This document shows positions 35,188 to 42,873 of a stretch of 64,000 nucleotides of DNA, in pieces (positions within the stretch are counted from its first letter, which is position 1; the number at the start of each line of letters is the position of its first letter). The position numbers and the translations under genes are program-made. The notes beneath the pieces are model-generated. The model saw nothing but the letters and a program-made list of their open reading frames with translations. It had not been told where the DNA came from and searched no databases. This stretch comes from Bacillota bacterium (GTDB lineage Bacteria > Bacillota > Clostridia > Peptostreptococcales > Anaerovoracaceae): assembly GCA_017459895.1 (NCBI GenBank), contig JAFUCA010000007.1, positions 1 to 64,000 on the forward strand, given 5' to 3'.

Positions 35188-35457
35188 CTAAATCTTGTGC
35201 ATGGTGTCGAAGATCTCTTCCTTCTGGATCCGGATGGAAAGCCCCTTCTCTTCTCCCAGGGCCTGCAGCTCTTCGCTGACCTGTTTGAAGCTGGCCTTCT
35301 GCTCGTCGATCCGCACCAGCATGAGCATGGTGAAATACTCCTGCATGATGGTCTGCGTGACATCTTCAATGTTGACGCCCAGCCTTTGGAGCACGCCGGA
35401 CACCCCGTACATGATGCCGACCTGGTCCCTGCCGATGACTGTGATGATTGCTTTCAT
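35188..35457 (-). CDS. ACT-domain protein (UPF0237)
   Basis: 89 residues, start ATG 35457 with GAAGGAG just upstream, inside the end of the previous gene. A single ACT fold: MKAIITVIGRDQVGIMYGVS, then NIEDVTQTIMQEYFTMLML, the usual ligand-binding helix-strand pattern for amino acids. It belongs to the small stand-alone group found next to DUF711 genes and probably senses an amino acid for that partner. A CCAGCCTTTGG motif copy (35379) encodes LQRLG. Confidence 0.88.
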   Translation of the reverse strand: MKAIITVIGRDQVGIMYGVSGVLQRLGVNIEDVTQTIMQEYFTMLMLVRIDEQKASFKQVSEELQALGEEKGLSIRIQKEEIFDTMHKI

Positions 35458-35459
35458 AT

Positions 35460-36368
35460 TCACTCCTTCTCGATCCTGCCGGAAACGATCCACGGTGCAG
35501 GTTCTCTCTCAAATGTGTTGTCGGAGGCGAGCCGGTCGATGCCGATCCGGATGACCTCCGCGTCCTTGATGCCCTTGTCCGCGAACAGATCCCGCAGCTG
35601 GCCGGCCTCGGCGAAGTCCAGGGTGTAGACCACCAGGATGATGTTTGGATTCAGCTTCATCAGGCAGTCGATCTCCTGATTCAGGCTGGCGGAGGCGACC
35701 AGGAACGCGATGGCCGGCGCCGGAAGGCCCGCCATGCTCTCATCGTCCACGCGGTCCAGAATCTTCACGTTCCGCAGGTCGTAGTATTCGACGTTCTCCT
35801 CCAGGGCGTTTCTCTGCTTGCCGTTGTACTCGACGGCGATGACGGTCCCTTCGCTGGCCCGGAACGCCGCGTCGATGGCGATGACCTCCCCGCCGACCAC
35901 GCAGATCGTGTCCTCCACGTCGATGCGCATCTTGCTGAGGATGATGTCGCGAATCTCGCTGCCCAACGTCCGGGAGGAGGGCCGCATGGTCACGTCGCCC
36001 AATCCGCTCTTATTGGTGCTGACCGCGTGAGGGTTGACCATCAGCATGCCCGCGGAAGCGTTGATGCCCCGGTCGATCATGAACCGCACGTCGTCGTGCT
36101 TGATCTCCCCCACCGGGTCGGACCCTTCGTTGTACCAGACCTCCACGTCCCCGAGGCCCGCGTTCCACATCCGGTAAAACACCTCGGTATCTCCCGCCTC
36201 GACAAAGGCGAGCACCGCCTTGTGGGACTCCACCGTCGGGATGATGTTCATATTTTTTTTCGTGACATCCATCATCTTGATCTGCTCCAGATCGATGGGC
36301 GTATTCTCTGCAAAATACTGCAGCCATTTCAGGATGACATCGTTGGTAAAAAGAGCTTCCTTCGCCAT
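35460..36368 (-). CDS. CbiT-like methyltransferase-fold protein with degenerate SAM site
   Basis: 302 residues. Residues about 125-300 align with precorrin-6 C15-methyltransferase/decarboxylase CbiT: SEIRDIILSKMRI, EGTVIAVEYN, ALEENVEYYDLRNVKIL and a final EPAPWIVSGRIEK. The SAM motif, normally DIGAGTGSVSIEAA, reads CVVGGEVIAIDAA: two residues shorter and without GxGxG. The N-terminal 120 residues are extra. No cobalamin gene is nearby. It heads an operon whose stop TGA lies 2 bp before the ACT gene ATG. It may bind rather than methylate, or be a divergent decarboxylase. AAGGAAGGGAGG precedes the ATG. Confidence 0.6.
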   Translation of the reverse strand: MAKEALFTNDVILKWLQYFAENTPIDLEQIKMMDVTKKNMNIIPTVESHKAVLAFVEAGDTEVFYRMWNAGLGDVEVWYNEGSDPVGEIKHDDVRFMIDRGINASAGMLMVNPHAVSTNKSGLGDVTMRPSSRTLGSEIRDIILSKMRIDVEDTICVVGGEVIAIDAAFRASEGTVIAVEYNGKQRNALEENVEYYDLRNVKILDRVDDESMAGLPAPAIAFLVASASLNQEIDCLMKLNPNIILVVYTLDFAEAGQLRDLFADKGIKDAEVIRIGIDRLASDNTFEREPAPWIVSGRIEKE

Positions 36369-36521
36369 GGCTGTTCCTCCCTTCCTTTGATTCCGATATT
36401 GTATTTACTATATCACTTTAGCGTGTGCATTTCAATGCATATGCAAAAGCTGGCAAAATATGGGTTTACAAATGACGTAAATTATGGTAATATTTGGTTG
36501 TTTCAAAAGGAGGTACACATC

Positions 36522-36908
36522 ATGACGAATTACACGCAGATCATCCGCGGCATGCGGGATAACATGGCTCAGATCCGGGAGGACTACCGGACCGAGCTGC
36601 GGGACTGCCCGCGCGGCAGCCTTTGGAAGACGGATCAGAACGGACGCACCTGTTATTTCTGGGCGTATCGGGAAGGGGACACCTATGTGCGCCGGGGGAT
36701 CTCCCGCGACCCACAGATGCAGCAAAGGCTGGCCCGCAAGGCTTATCTGACCAAGAGTCTGAAGCTGCTGGACAAGAACATCGATCAGCTGGACCGGGCG
36801 CTGAGCGGGCTGGAGCCGCTGGAGAGCGGGGCGGTGGTCTCCCGGCTGACCCGGGCGTATCAGGACCTGCCGGGAGAATATTTTCTTTATCCTTCGCGTG
36901 GAATCTGA
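36522..36908 (+). CDS. Short protein resembling the N-terminus of a larger family
   Basis: 128 residues; ATG 36522 with a perfect AAAGGAGGT site. The pattern DCPRGSLWKTDQNGRTCYFW then GDTYVRRGI and QRLARKAYLTKSLKLLDKNIDQL recalls the N-terminal part of larger Firmicutes hypotheticals that, in my recollection, continue into a restriction-endonuclease-like fold. Here the frame stops after LPGEYFLYPSRGI, just where that domain would begin, so the gene may be truncated. Downstream, DUF937 follows in 47 bp. A GCAAAGGCTGG copy (36722) encodes QQRLA. Confidence 0.55.
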   Translation: MTNYTQIIRGMRDNMAQIREDYRTELRDCPRGSLWKTDQNGRTCYFWAYREGDTYVRRGISRDPQMQQRLARKAYLTKSLKLLDKNIDQLDRALSGLEPLESGAVVSRLTRAYQDLPGEYFLYPSRGI

Positions 36909-36955
36909 TACAATGTTGTTGAACGATACAACAACATGAAGTGAAGGAGACCATT

Positions 36956-37681
36956 ATGAATTTGATGAATATGCTGACCAGCGCCCTGACCAGCGGCGCA
37001 GCGCTGAAGGCCCTCTCCGCGAAGACGGGTCTGTCCGAGAAGCAGCTGAAGATGATCATCGCCATCGCGGTGCCCCTGCTTCTGAAGAAGATGACCAGCA
37101 ACGCGTCCAACCAGAGCGGAGCGACTTCTCTTCTGGGCGCGCTGACCCAGCACCAGAGCAAGAAGGGCATCCCCGAGCAGCTGGAGAGTGCGGACGCGGA
37201 GGACGGATCCAAGATCGTCGGCCACATCCTGGGGGATGAGCGGGAGAATCTGGTCAATGAAGTGGCCGCACAGGCCGGCGCGGATCCGAAGGATGTCAAC
37301 ATCGTCCTCGGCAACATTTCCCCGACGGTGATGAACGGCCTGTCCGCTGCCACGGAATCCGCTTCCGCGCAGCAGTCCTCCGGCGTGAATCTGTCCGATG
37401 GTTTTGACCTTTCGGATGTGATGGGTCTGCTGGGCGGCGCTGCATCCCAGGGCTCGTCTCAGGCCGGCCTCGGTCAGGAGGCGCCTGCCTCCGGCGTCGG
37501 CAGCCTGCTCGGCTCCCTGTTTGGCGGCGCACCTGCATCCGCCGGCTCCGCCAGCTCCGGCGCCGCGTCCGGCGGTCTGGGAAGCCTGTTCGGTTCTCTT
37601 CTGGGCGCATCCGCACCGGAAGAGGATCACAGCGTCAACGGAACCCAGCTGATCCAGTCCCTGCTTTCGATGATGAAATAA
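36956..37681 (+). CDS. DUF937 protein with Gly/Ala/Ser-rich C-terminus
   Basis: 241 residues from ATG 36956, preceded by GAAGGAGA; the GTG at 36941 lies inside that site. Residues 1-125 match DUF937: NMLTSALTSGAALKALSAKTGLSEKQLKMIIAIAVPLLLKKM, then DEDG-like loops and GNISPTVMNGL. The C-terminal 110 residues alternate LGSLFG-type hydrophobic units with Ser/Gly/Ala runs, a low-complexity tail with amphipathic repeats. Function of DUF937 is unknown. A terminator lies 120 bp downstream. Confidence 0.8.
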   Translation: MNLMNMLTSALTSGAALKALSAKTGLSEKQLKMIIAIAVPLLLKKMTSNASNQSGATSLLGALTQHQSKKGIPEQLESADAEDGSKIVGHILGDERENLVNEVAAQAGADPKDVNIVLGNISPTVMNGLSAATESASAQQSSGVNLSDGFDLSDVMGLLGGAASQGSSQAGLGQEAPASGVGSLLGSLFGGAPASAGSASSGAASGGLGSLFGSLLGASAPEEDHSVNGTQLIQSLLSMMK

Positions 37682-37800
37682 TCGAGGCCGGGATAGCGCT
37701 GACACGTGAGATAGCGCGGATCGCGGGAATTAACTGAGATGCGAAAACCCTAGATTGCGCAGATTACCGGAAGCAATTGAACAATGCGCTGAAATTCGAA

Positions 37801-37854
37801 AACCCGAAGGTGCGCCGGCTCACAGGGCTGCGGCGCGAACCCTTCGGGTTTTTT
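37801..37854 (+). terminator. Intrinsic terminator downstream of DUF937 gene
   Basis: Stem AACCCGAAGG / CCTTCGGGTT extended by GCGCCG / CGGCGC, then TTTTTT. It lies between the DUF937 gene and the convergent 37.9-kb gene. Confidence 0.8.
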
Positions 37855-37884
37855 CGTGTCCGGAAGCACCGAGAAGCCAGCCGT

Positions 37885-38262
37885 TCAGAAGTTCTCTCCC
37901 AGCTCCTCCGCCACGCCCCAGACGAAGGCCTGCACGTAGCGCTTCAGTGTGGAGGATGACGTGAAGCAGGTCTCCTCCAGTTCGGCATATCCCTTGCCGT
38001 CAACCATGTGGGCGAATACGGCATCCCGGTACGCCTCCGGAACATAGCGCTTCAGCCCCAGGTCCACCGCCCGCACGTATTTCTCTGCCACCTGCCGCCC
38101 GGTTACATGGGCCTCCTGCAGAATTCCATCCTCTCTCACATAGCTCTTCTCCGCGAGCATCTTCTGAAAGAACCGGTAACACTGGATCTGCTTGACGGTC
38201 TTCGCATAGATGACCGGTTCCAGCTTCCATCCGCCCTTCTTCTGCTGATAGTAATTCTTCAT
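37885..38262 (-). CDS. Small sigma-like or phage-regulator-like protein
   Basis: 125 residues. The C-terminal half (AYRDAVFAHMVDGKGYAELEETCFTSSSTLKRYVQAFVWGVAEEL) looks like a sigma-70 region 4 or ArpU-type helix-turn-helix; the N-terminal half is basic and aromatic. GGGAGGCGG precedes the ATG. Proteins of this shape are often late regulators in prophages, but no other phage gene is near. It may be an isolated regulator. The promoter region carries a near-palindrome. Family assignment is tentative. Confidence 0.5.
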   Translation of the reverse strand: MKNYYQQKKGGWKLEPVIYAKTVKQIQCYRFFQKMLAEKSYVREDGILQEAHVTGRQVAEKYVRAVDLGLKRYVPEAYRDAVFAHMVDGKGYAELEETCFTSSSTLKRYVQAFVWGVAEELGENF

Positions 38263-38300
38263 ATGTTCCGCCTCCCTGCGTTACATATAATTTACTATTT

Positions 38301-38317
38301 TTGACATTATATGTCAA
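38301..38317. promoter_or_regulatory. Operator-like palindrome upstream of the 37.9-kb gene
   Basis: TTGACATTATATGTCAA is a near-perfect inverted repeat (arms TTGACAT / ATGTCAA, centre TAT). Read on the minus strand its TTGACA can serve as -35, so it is probably the operator-promoter of the downstream regulator gene, perhaps for autoregulation. Confidence 0.45.
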
Positions 38318-38422
38318 TTAGTGAGATTCTGCATTCCCAGCTCCGATCCACCTTCCTATGCTCTGCGCCAACGGCCGGTTCGTACTACCGCCGGTCACAC
38401 CCCCGGCGTTCAATACCCCCGG

Positions 38423-38684
38423 CTACCACCGATGGACGAAAACAGACTCTTTATGGTAGATCCCTACCATATCAGAGCAATTCCCGAAGAATATGGTAGG
38501 GAGCGATTCTCCCGGATTCACTTTTCAGCAAGTTTGTCTTGTATTTCATTATCAGACAGCAAATTAGTCCCATTTCTCGACGTTCCTCGTCCTTCTTACC
38601 GATTCAGCTACCATAAAAACGCACTTTTCCGCCCGCGATGGTAGGCATCTACCATATCAGAGCAATTCTCAGCAAATATGGTAG
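38423..38684. repeat. Hairpin element D, copy 1: four CTACCAT...ATGGTAG hairpins
   Basis: Hairpins at 38423-38459 (37 bp), 38464-38499 (36), 38608-38644 (37) and 38649-38684 (36), paired as two doublets with 4-bp gaps. Stems are CTACCATAT / ATATGGTAG. In the centre two direct repeats, CAGCAAGTTTGTC (38526) and CAGCAAATTAGTC (38557), start 31 bp apart. The doublets start 185 bp apart. The same layout recurs at 53664-53926. The element fills the 600-bp gene-free space between the 37.9-kb gene and the PfkB gene. Confidence 0.85.
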
Positions 38685-38740
38685 GGAGCGCGCTTCGATC
38701 CGCTCAGGGCCGTGAATCATTATTAAATGCCCCCAATCAC

Positions 38741-38775
38741 ATACGAAAAACCGGCCCGTTTCCGGGCCGGTCCTC
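38741..38775 (-). terminator. Terminator of the PfkB-kinase gene
   Basis: Minus-strand stem ACCGGCCCG / CGGGCCGGT followed by TTTTT. Confidence 0.8.
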
Positions 38776-38862
38776 ACTCTTCCCTTCTTGATTTCCCAGC
38801 AGCGGCTCACCATCCGGGGGACAGCGCCCCGCACTCAGCACTTCTGCTCGTTATCCGCCAGC

Positions 38863-39927
38863 TCAGTACCTCCGCTCGTCGACGCAGTCTGCCAGGTGAG
38901 CGGCGGCGTCCGCCATCGCCTCCCGGGCGGCTTCCCCGATGGGGCGGTCCTGGGCGTAGGCGTTCAGAAGCGCGGCGGTCACCACATCGCCGGCACCGAC
39001 GGTTTCACTGAAACGCAGGACCCGCTCGGGGCGAAGGATCTCCTCGTTCATGCCTTCCTTATAATACAGGCCGCCGCCCTTCATCGTAATGACGATCTGC
39101 TGTACACCTTTTTCCGCGAAATAGGCGCCGGCTTCCATCAGCTGATCGCCGCTGAGGATCTGCAGCCCGGACATGGCCTCCGCCTCCCTCCGGCCGGGCA
39201 TGATCCCGTACAGTCCATCCAGCAATTCGGACGCCTTGGCTCCGCCCTTGACCGAAGCCGGATCCAGATAAAAACGCACGCCGGCTTCACGGCACACGGA
39301 TGCGATCCACCGGATCGTTTCCTCCGGCAGTCCCCCGTCCGCCAGCACAAGCTGCGCCTTTTCGAGCAAAGGCTGGGCATCCGCGATCTGCTGCGGAGTG
39401 ATCTCCTCCAGCATCCGCCCATCCTCTCTCCAGAATTCCGTGTCCCCGAGGAAGTTTTTTGCCACGACCCGAATGGAGGTCAGGCTCTGCCGAATGAGTC
39501 CGTTGGCCACCGTTCCCGCGGCATCCGGACCCACCGGCTCCTCCGCTGCATCTCCAGCCTTTGCAGTAAACTCATCGATCATCTTCAGATGCGACGTGTC
39601 GATGCCGCAGCGCTGCAGATCCGCCGCTGCCGCAAGCCCCAGGGGATCCTCTCCCACCACCGAAACAAAGGCGACATCGCGCCCTTTCTCCGCCAGCAGC
39701 CTGGCTACATTATATCCGCATCCGCAGTAATGGATCGAGATCCGGTCCTTGGACGGGTCCCCCGAGGGCATCATCTGCATGCTCCCGAACCGGCCCCCCT
39801 CACCGTAGGCCTCCCGCTCCCAGGGAGAAACACCGCCGCCCTCCTGCTGGGCCTTCGGATCCGGGGCCTTGGGCATGGTCATATCGATTCTTACTTCCGC
39901 CTGCACACTGCCGACTACCACTATCAT
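38863..39927 (-). CDS. PfkB-family sugar/nucleoside kinase with insertions
   Basis: 354 residues. Ribokinase-like fold: N-terminal MIVVVGSVQAEVRIDM, YCGCGYNVARLLAEKG, and the C-terminal ATP/anion-hole motif SETVGAGDVVTAALL (canonical DTTGAGD). Two non-conserved insertions are visible: about residues 18-60 (Gly/Pro/Glu-rich) and about 125-145 (AKAGDAAEEPVGPDAAG), the latter carrying a dispersed-motif copy (39554). The downstream half fits sugar or pseudouridine kinases; substrate not assignable. ATG 39927 follows AAGGAG and lies 18 bp after the nucleoside kinase stop, so the two are co-transcribed. Confidence 0.8.
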   Translation of the reverse strand: MIVVVGSVQAEVRIDMTMPKAPDPKAQQEGGGVSPWEREAYGEGGRFGSMQMMPSGDPSKDRISIHYCGCGYNVARLLAEKGRDVAFVSVVGEDPLGLAAAADLQRCGIDTSHLKMIDEFTAKAGDAAEEPVGPDAAGTVANGLIRQSLTSIRVVAKNFLGDTEFWREDGRMLEEITPQQIADAQPLLEKAQLVLADGGLPEETIRWIASVCREAGVRFYLDPASVKGGAKASELLDGLYGIMPGRREAEAMSGLQILSGDQLMEAGAYFAEKGVQQIVITMKGGGLYYKEGMNEEILRPERVLRFSETVGAGDVVTAALLNAYAQDRPIGEAAREAMADAAAHLADCVDERRY

Positions 39928-39945
39928 TGTGTTGATTCTCCTTCC

Positions 39946-41610
39946 TTAACTGGTAAACACACTGCCGCCGATGAACTCGCGAATGATGGAATTGTTGGGC
40001 ACCAGACTTTCGTCCTCGATGATCGAGAAGAACTCCAGGAACTTCAGCATCCGGACCGCCTCGCTGTGCTCCGGCTGATCCGGACCGATCTCCTGCAGCA
40101 GGGGCTCCGCGTATTTCTTCAGCATCGGGATCTCGTACTCCAGCACCGAATTGAACAGCACGTCCGCCTCCGTATTGTAGGGGAAAATATTCCGGTTCTC
40201 CCCCGCCCGGACCTTCGGCCAGGCCGCGATCGTGTTGGCAGCCGAATGTCCCCTGTATTTGTAGTCCCGGACCATCCGGCGCAGCATTCGCGCATCCGTC
40301 GACGGCACGCGGTTGTGCCGGTCGATGTTCAGCTGGGTCAGGGGGCTGATATAGATGCGGTATTTCTCCTTCATCGCGATCTGCTCGGTCAGCTTCCCGT
40401 TCAGCGCGTGGATCCCCTCGATGACGATCAGCTGATCCTCCTTGATGGAGGTGATCCGCTTGCCAAAAATCTTCCGGCCCTCCATGAAATCAAACTCCGG
40501 CAGATCCACTTCCTTGCCTGCCAGAAGATCGTTCATGTTGTTGTTGAACAGTTCGATGTCCAGGGCGTTCAGGTTCTCGTAGTCCGGCTCTCCGTTTTCG
40601 TCCAGCGGCGTATCCTCGCGGTTCACGAAATAGTCGTCCGTTCCCATATACAAAGGCTGGAGCCCGTTGACCCGAAGCTGGATGCAAAGTCTGCGGGCAA
40701 AGGTCGTCTTGCCGGAGGAGGACGGGCCTGCGATCAGCACGATCCGCTTCCCCAGCCGGCAGATCTCGTCGGCGATGTCGGAGATCTTCTTCTCGTGCAG
40801 CGCCTCCGAGAGCAGGACCAGATCCTTGGTGCGGTTTTCGGCGATGGTCCGGTTCAGGTCCGGCAGATAGTGGGTGCCCAGCAGCCTGGTCCACCGCTCT
40901 TCCTCGCCGAATGCTCCGTACATCTTATATTCATTGATGTACTCCGGGATCACCTCCGGATCGGTGTAGTACGGGAATCGCAGCAGCACGCCCGATTTGT
41001 ATTTTCTCAGTTCGAAGTGGGTCAGATATCCGGTGGAGGGCAGCATCAGGCCGAAGAAGTAGTTCCGGTATCCGTTCAGTTCGTAGAAGCTCACCTCAAA
41101 ATCCGGGTCACTGACTTCCTCCAGAAGGGCCACCTTCTCTTTGTAACCGGCGTCCTTCCAGATCCGCTTGCCTTCCTCCAGGGTGCAGATCTCCTTCCTG
41201 ATGAGAAGGTCCGCGTCCGCCAGCTCCCGCATCCTGTTTTCCACCTTCTGAATATCCTCCGCGTGAATACGGCCCCGGACCTTGATGTCCGTGTAAAATC
41301 CCCGGTTCAGGGAGTTGTCGATGTCGGCATCGACCCCCAGCACATCCTTCACCGCCACCAGGTAGAGAAGCGACAGGCTCCTCTGGTAGGCCAGGTTGGC
41401 GCTCTGCGTCCGCAGATCATAAAAACGGATCGCCGCGTCGTGATCAATGACCGTCGTCAGCTCCCGGTCGACTCCGTCGACGCGGGCCAGCAGGATCCGG
41501 TACGGCGCCTGGGACTGGTATTCCTTCGCCAGCTCTTCCAGGGTAAACGGGGCATCCCGTTCCAGTTCAATATATTCTCTGCTTGTTGTGGTCTGCAGTT
41601 TGATTTTCAT
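39946..41610 (-). CDS. Uridine-kinase-like nucleoside kinase with ThrRS-like N-terminus
   Basis: About 554 residues from ATG 41610 (AGGAGGTGG upstream). N-terminal TGS-like and threonyl-tRNA-synthetase second-additional-domain-like region (about 1-270; FELRKYKSGVLLRFPYY), then a phosphoribulokinase/uridine-kinase domain with Walker A GPSSSGKTT near 293, the DDYF and EGIHALN motifs, and RMLRRMVRDYKYRG. This two-part architecture is a recognised Firmicutes nucleoside kinase family (550-560 residues); it should phosphorylate uridine/cytidine. A motif copy (40650) encodes LQPLY. Confidence 0.85.
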   Translation of the reverse strand: MKIKLQTTTSREYIELERDAPFTLEELAKEYQSQAPYRILLARVDGVDRELTTVIDHDAAIRFYDLRTQSANLAYQRSLSLLYLVAVKDVLGVDADIDNSLNRGFYTDIKVRGRIHAEDIQKVENRMRELADADLLIRKEICTLEEGKRIWKDAGYKEKVALLEEVSDPDFEVSFYELNGYRNYFFGLMLPSTGYLTHFELRKYKSGVLLRFPYYTDPEVIPEYINEYKMYGAFGEEERWTRLLGTHYLPDLNRTIAENRTKDLVLLSEALHEKKISDIADEICRLGKRIVLIAGPSSSGKTTFARRLCIQLRVNGLQPLYMGTDDYFVNREDTPLDENGEPDYENLNALDIELFNNNMNDLLAGKEVDLPEFDFMEGRKIFGKRITSIKEDQLIVIEGIHALNGKLTEQIAMKEKYRIYISPLTQLNIDRHNRVPSTDARMLRRMVRDYKYRGHSAANTIAAWPKVRAGENRNIFPYNTEADVLFNSVLEYEIPMLKKYAEPLLQEIGPDQPEHSEAVRMLKFLEFFSIIEDESLVPNNSIIREFIGGSVFTS

Positions 41611-41667
41611 GGATTCATCCACCTCCTGTATGTAATAGTATACTTGATTTTGCCGGAGGCGACAACG

Positions 41668-41707
41668 GGAAAACGGCCCGCGCTTCACGCCGCGCGGGCC
41701 GTTTTCC
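41668..41707 (-). terminator. Terminator of the PC4-like gene
   Basis: Minus-strand stem GGAAAACGGCCCGCG / CGCGGGCCGTTTTCC with a 10-nt loop and flanking T-rich arm; it separates the PC4-like gene from the nucleoside kinase. Confidence 0.7.
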
Positions 41708-41774
41708 GGAATTGCATTGAAAGGGTTTAGGTGGTCTTCGAAATGGCACGGACAAAACGTTTCCGTTTGCCTCG

Positions 41775-42314
41775 CTAAAACGCAGCGTCCTGCTGCGGGT
41801 CTTCCTCCGCGGCCCGGGGGAACGGCGGCGCGGCAGCCTGTGCCGCGCCGCCTTCGTCTGCCTGCATCGGAGGCTTCGGCTCCGCCAGCGATGCTGGCTG
41901 TGTCGGCAGTTCCGGCTGTGTCAGCGGTTCCGACTGCATCGGAGGCTCCGATTGTGTCAGCGGCCCTGACTGCATCGGCACTGTCGGGGCATCCTCCGCA
42001 GCTGCATCGAATTCATCGCCTCCCTGGGGCTCCGGCGCGGAATCCTGTGAAATCGTCACCCTGCCCCGGGGCACGTACCGCACCCGGCGCTTCAGCAGAT
42101 CGACGATGGAGCGCATCTCCTGCTCGTTGAGGGTAATGCCTCGGCTCATCCGGTCGTGATGCGGAGACCACTCCCGAATGTCGTATTTCCCCTGATTCCC
42201 GTTCCAGGCAACAATGTTCAGTTCCTTCTGCCAGCCGGTCCCTGACGTGGAGATGACCCCAATCTCCTCCACGATCTCGAAGGTGACTTCCCTGTCATCA
42301 TTGTTCATTGGCAT
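41775..42314 (-). CDS. PC4/YdbC-like single-strand nucleic-acid-binding protein with Pro/Gln tail
   Basis: About 179 residues; ATG 42314 fits the AAAGGAG spacing best of three clustered ATGs. Residues 5-80 match YdbC/PC4: VTFEIVEEIGVIS, TGWQKELNIVAWNGNQGKYDIREWSP and MRSIVDLLKRRV. The PC4 beta-sheet dimer binds single-stranded DNA/RNA. The remaining 90 residues are a Pro/Gln/Ser-rich tail with repeats of the type TQSEPPMQSEPL, absent from typical 75-residue YdbC proteins and probably disordered. A terminator follows. It is monocistronic. Confidence 0.8.
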   Translation of the reverse strand: MPMNNDDREVTFEIVEEIGVISTSGTGWQKELNIVAWNGNQGKYDIREWSPHHDRMSRGITLNEQEMRSIVDLLKRRVRYVPRGRVTISQDSAPEPQGGDEFDAAAEDAPTVPMQSGPLTQSEPPMQSEPLTQPELPTQPASLAEPKPPMQADEGGAAQAAAPPFPRAAEEDPQQDAAF

Positions 42315-42456
42315 AAGCATTTCTCCTTTCCTTGAATACCTCTTTTCTCATCGACTGTATGCTATCATGATTTCCATATATTGTCAAGTATATTTTACTA
42401 TTATTGTTATTTATTTCCTTTTTCAGTTTGAATGCATTGGCCGCATCGCTCTGCTC

Positions 42457-42694
42457 TTCCCACGAAAGTCGATGCCTGCTCAGATATGGGAAAATTGTCT
42501 CATAAACGAGCAGAATGGACATTTCGTGAGACGATCCATCGTGAAGATTCCCATATTTGAAGGATATCGCAATTTCGTGAGAAAATACTGGTCCGAATCT
42601 GATCCGCAGTCCATTCGTGGTTTCATGAAATGCACAATTTACTCAGCTGTGGGAAGAAAGTCTCATATCCGAGCAAATTCGGTGATTCGTGAGA
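42457..42694. repeat. Hairpin element F: two hairpin doublets, TTCCCA..TGGGAA and TCTCA..TGAGA
   Basis: First doublet: 42457-42492 (arms TTCCCA / TGGGAA, 36 bp), a 5-bp gap, then 42498-42531 (TCTCAtaaaCGAG ... ATTTCGTGAGA, 34 bp). Second doublet exactly 163 bp later: degenerate 42620-42655 ending TGGGAA, a 5-bp gap, 42661-42694 (TCTCAtatcCGAG ... ATTCGTGAGA). An extra ATTTCGTGAGA is at 42572, and ATATGGGAA / TTCCCATAT forms a larger stem (42484-42556). The design mirrors the doublets of element D with different stem sequences. It lies between the PC4-like and aminotransferase genes, with no gene inside. Confidence 0.65.
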
Positions 42695-42744
42695 AACAGT
42701 TCGCTGTGAACATCAGAGGCATCCCCTCTCACGCAGTTTTCAGA

Positions 42745-42778
42745 GCGAAAAAAGAACCCCCAAGGCTCTGAGGGTTCC
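42745..42778 (-). terminator. Terminator of the ECF-trmB-aminotransferase operon
   Basis: Minus-strand stem GAACCC / GGGTTC (around CTCAGAGCCTTGG) followed by TTTTTT. Confidence 0.75.
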
Positions 42779-42779
42779 G

Positions 42780-42838
42780 TTCTGATCCTGATCGATTCTG
42801 ATCCTGACCGATTCTGATCCTGCTCTGTTCTGATTTGT
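42780..42838. repeat. 16-bp tandem repeat, about 3.6 copies
   Basis: TTCTGATCCTGATCGA, TTCTGATCCTGACCGA, TTCTGATCCTGCTCTG and a partial TTCTGATTTG follow head to tail in the 3' untranslated region between the aminotransferase stop and its terminator. Confidence 0.85.
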
Positions 42839-42873
42839 CCGCTTCTATTCTACGCTGCTTCCCGGATGCAACC

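Noticed and set aside
38788..41730. Long open frame of 980 codons on the plus strand
   Set aside because: Antisense shadow of the PfkB and nucleoside kinase genes in GC-rich DNA; those minus-strand products have clear motifs and ribosome sites.
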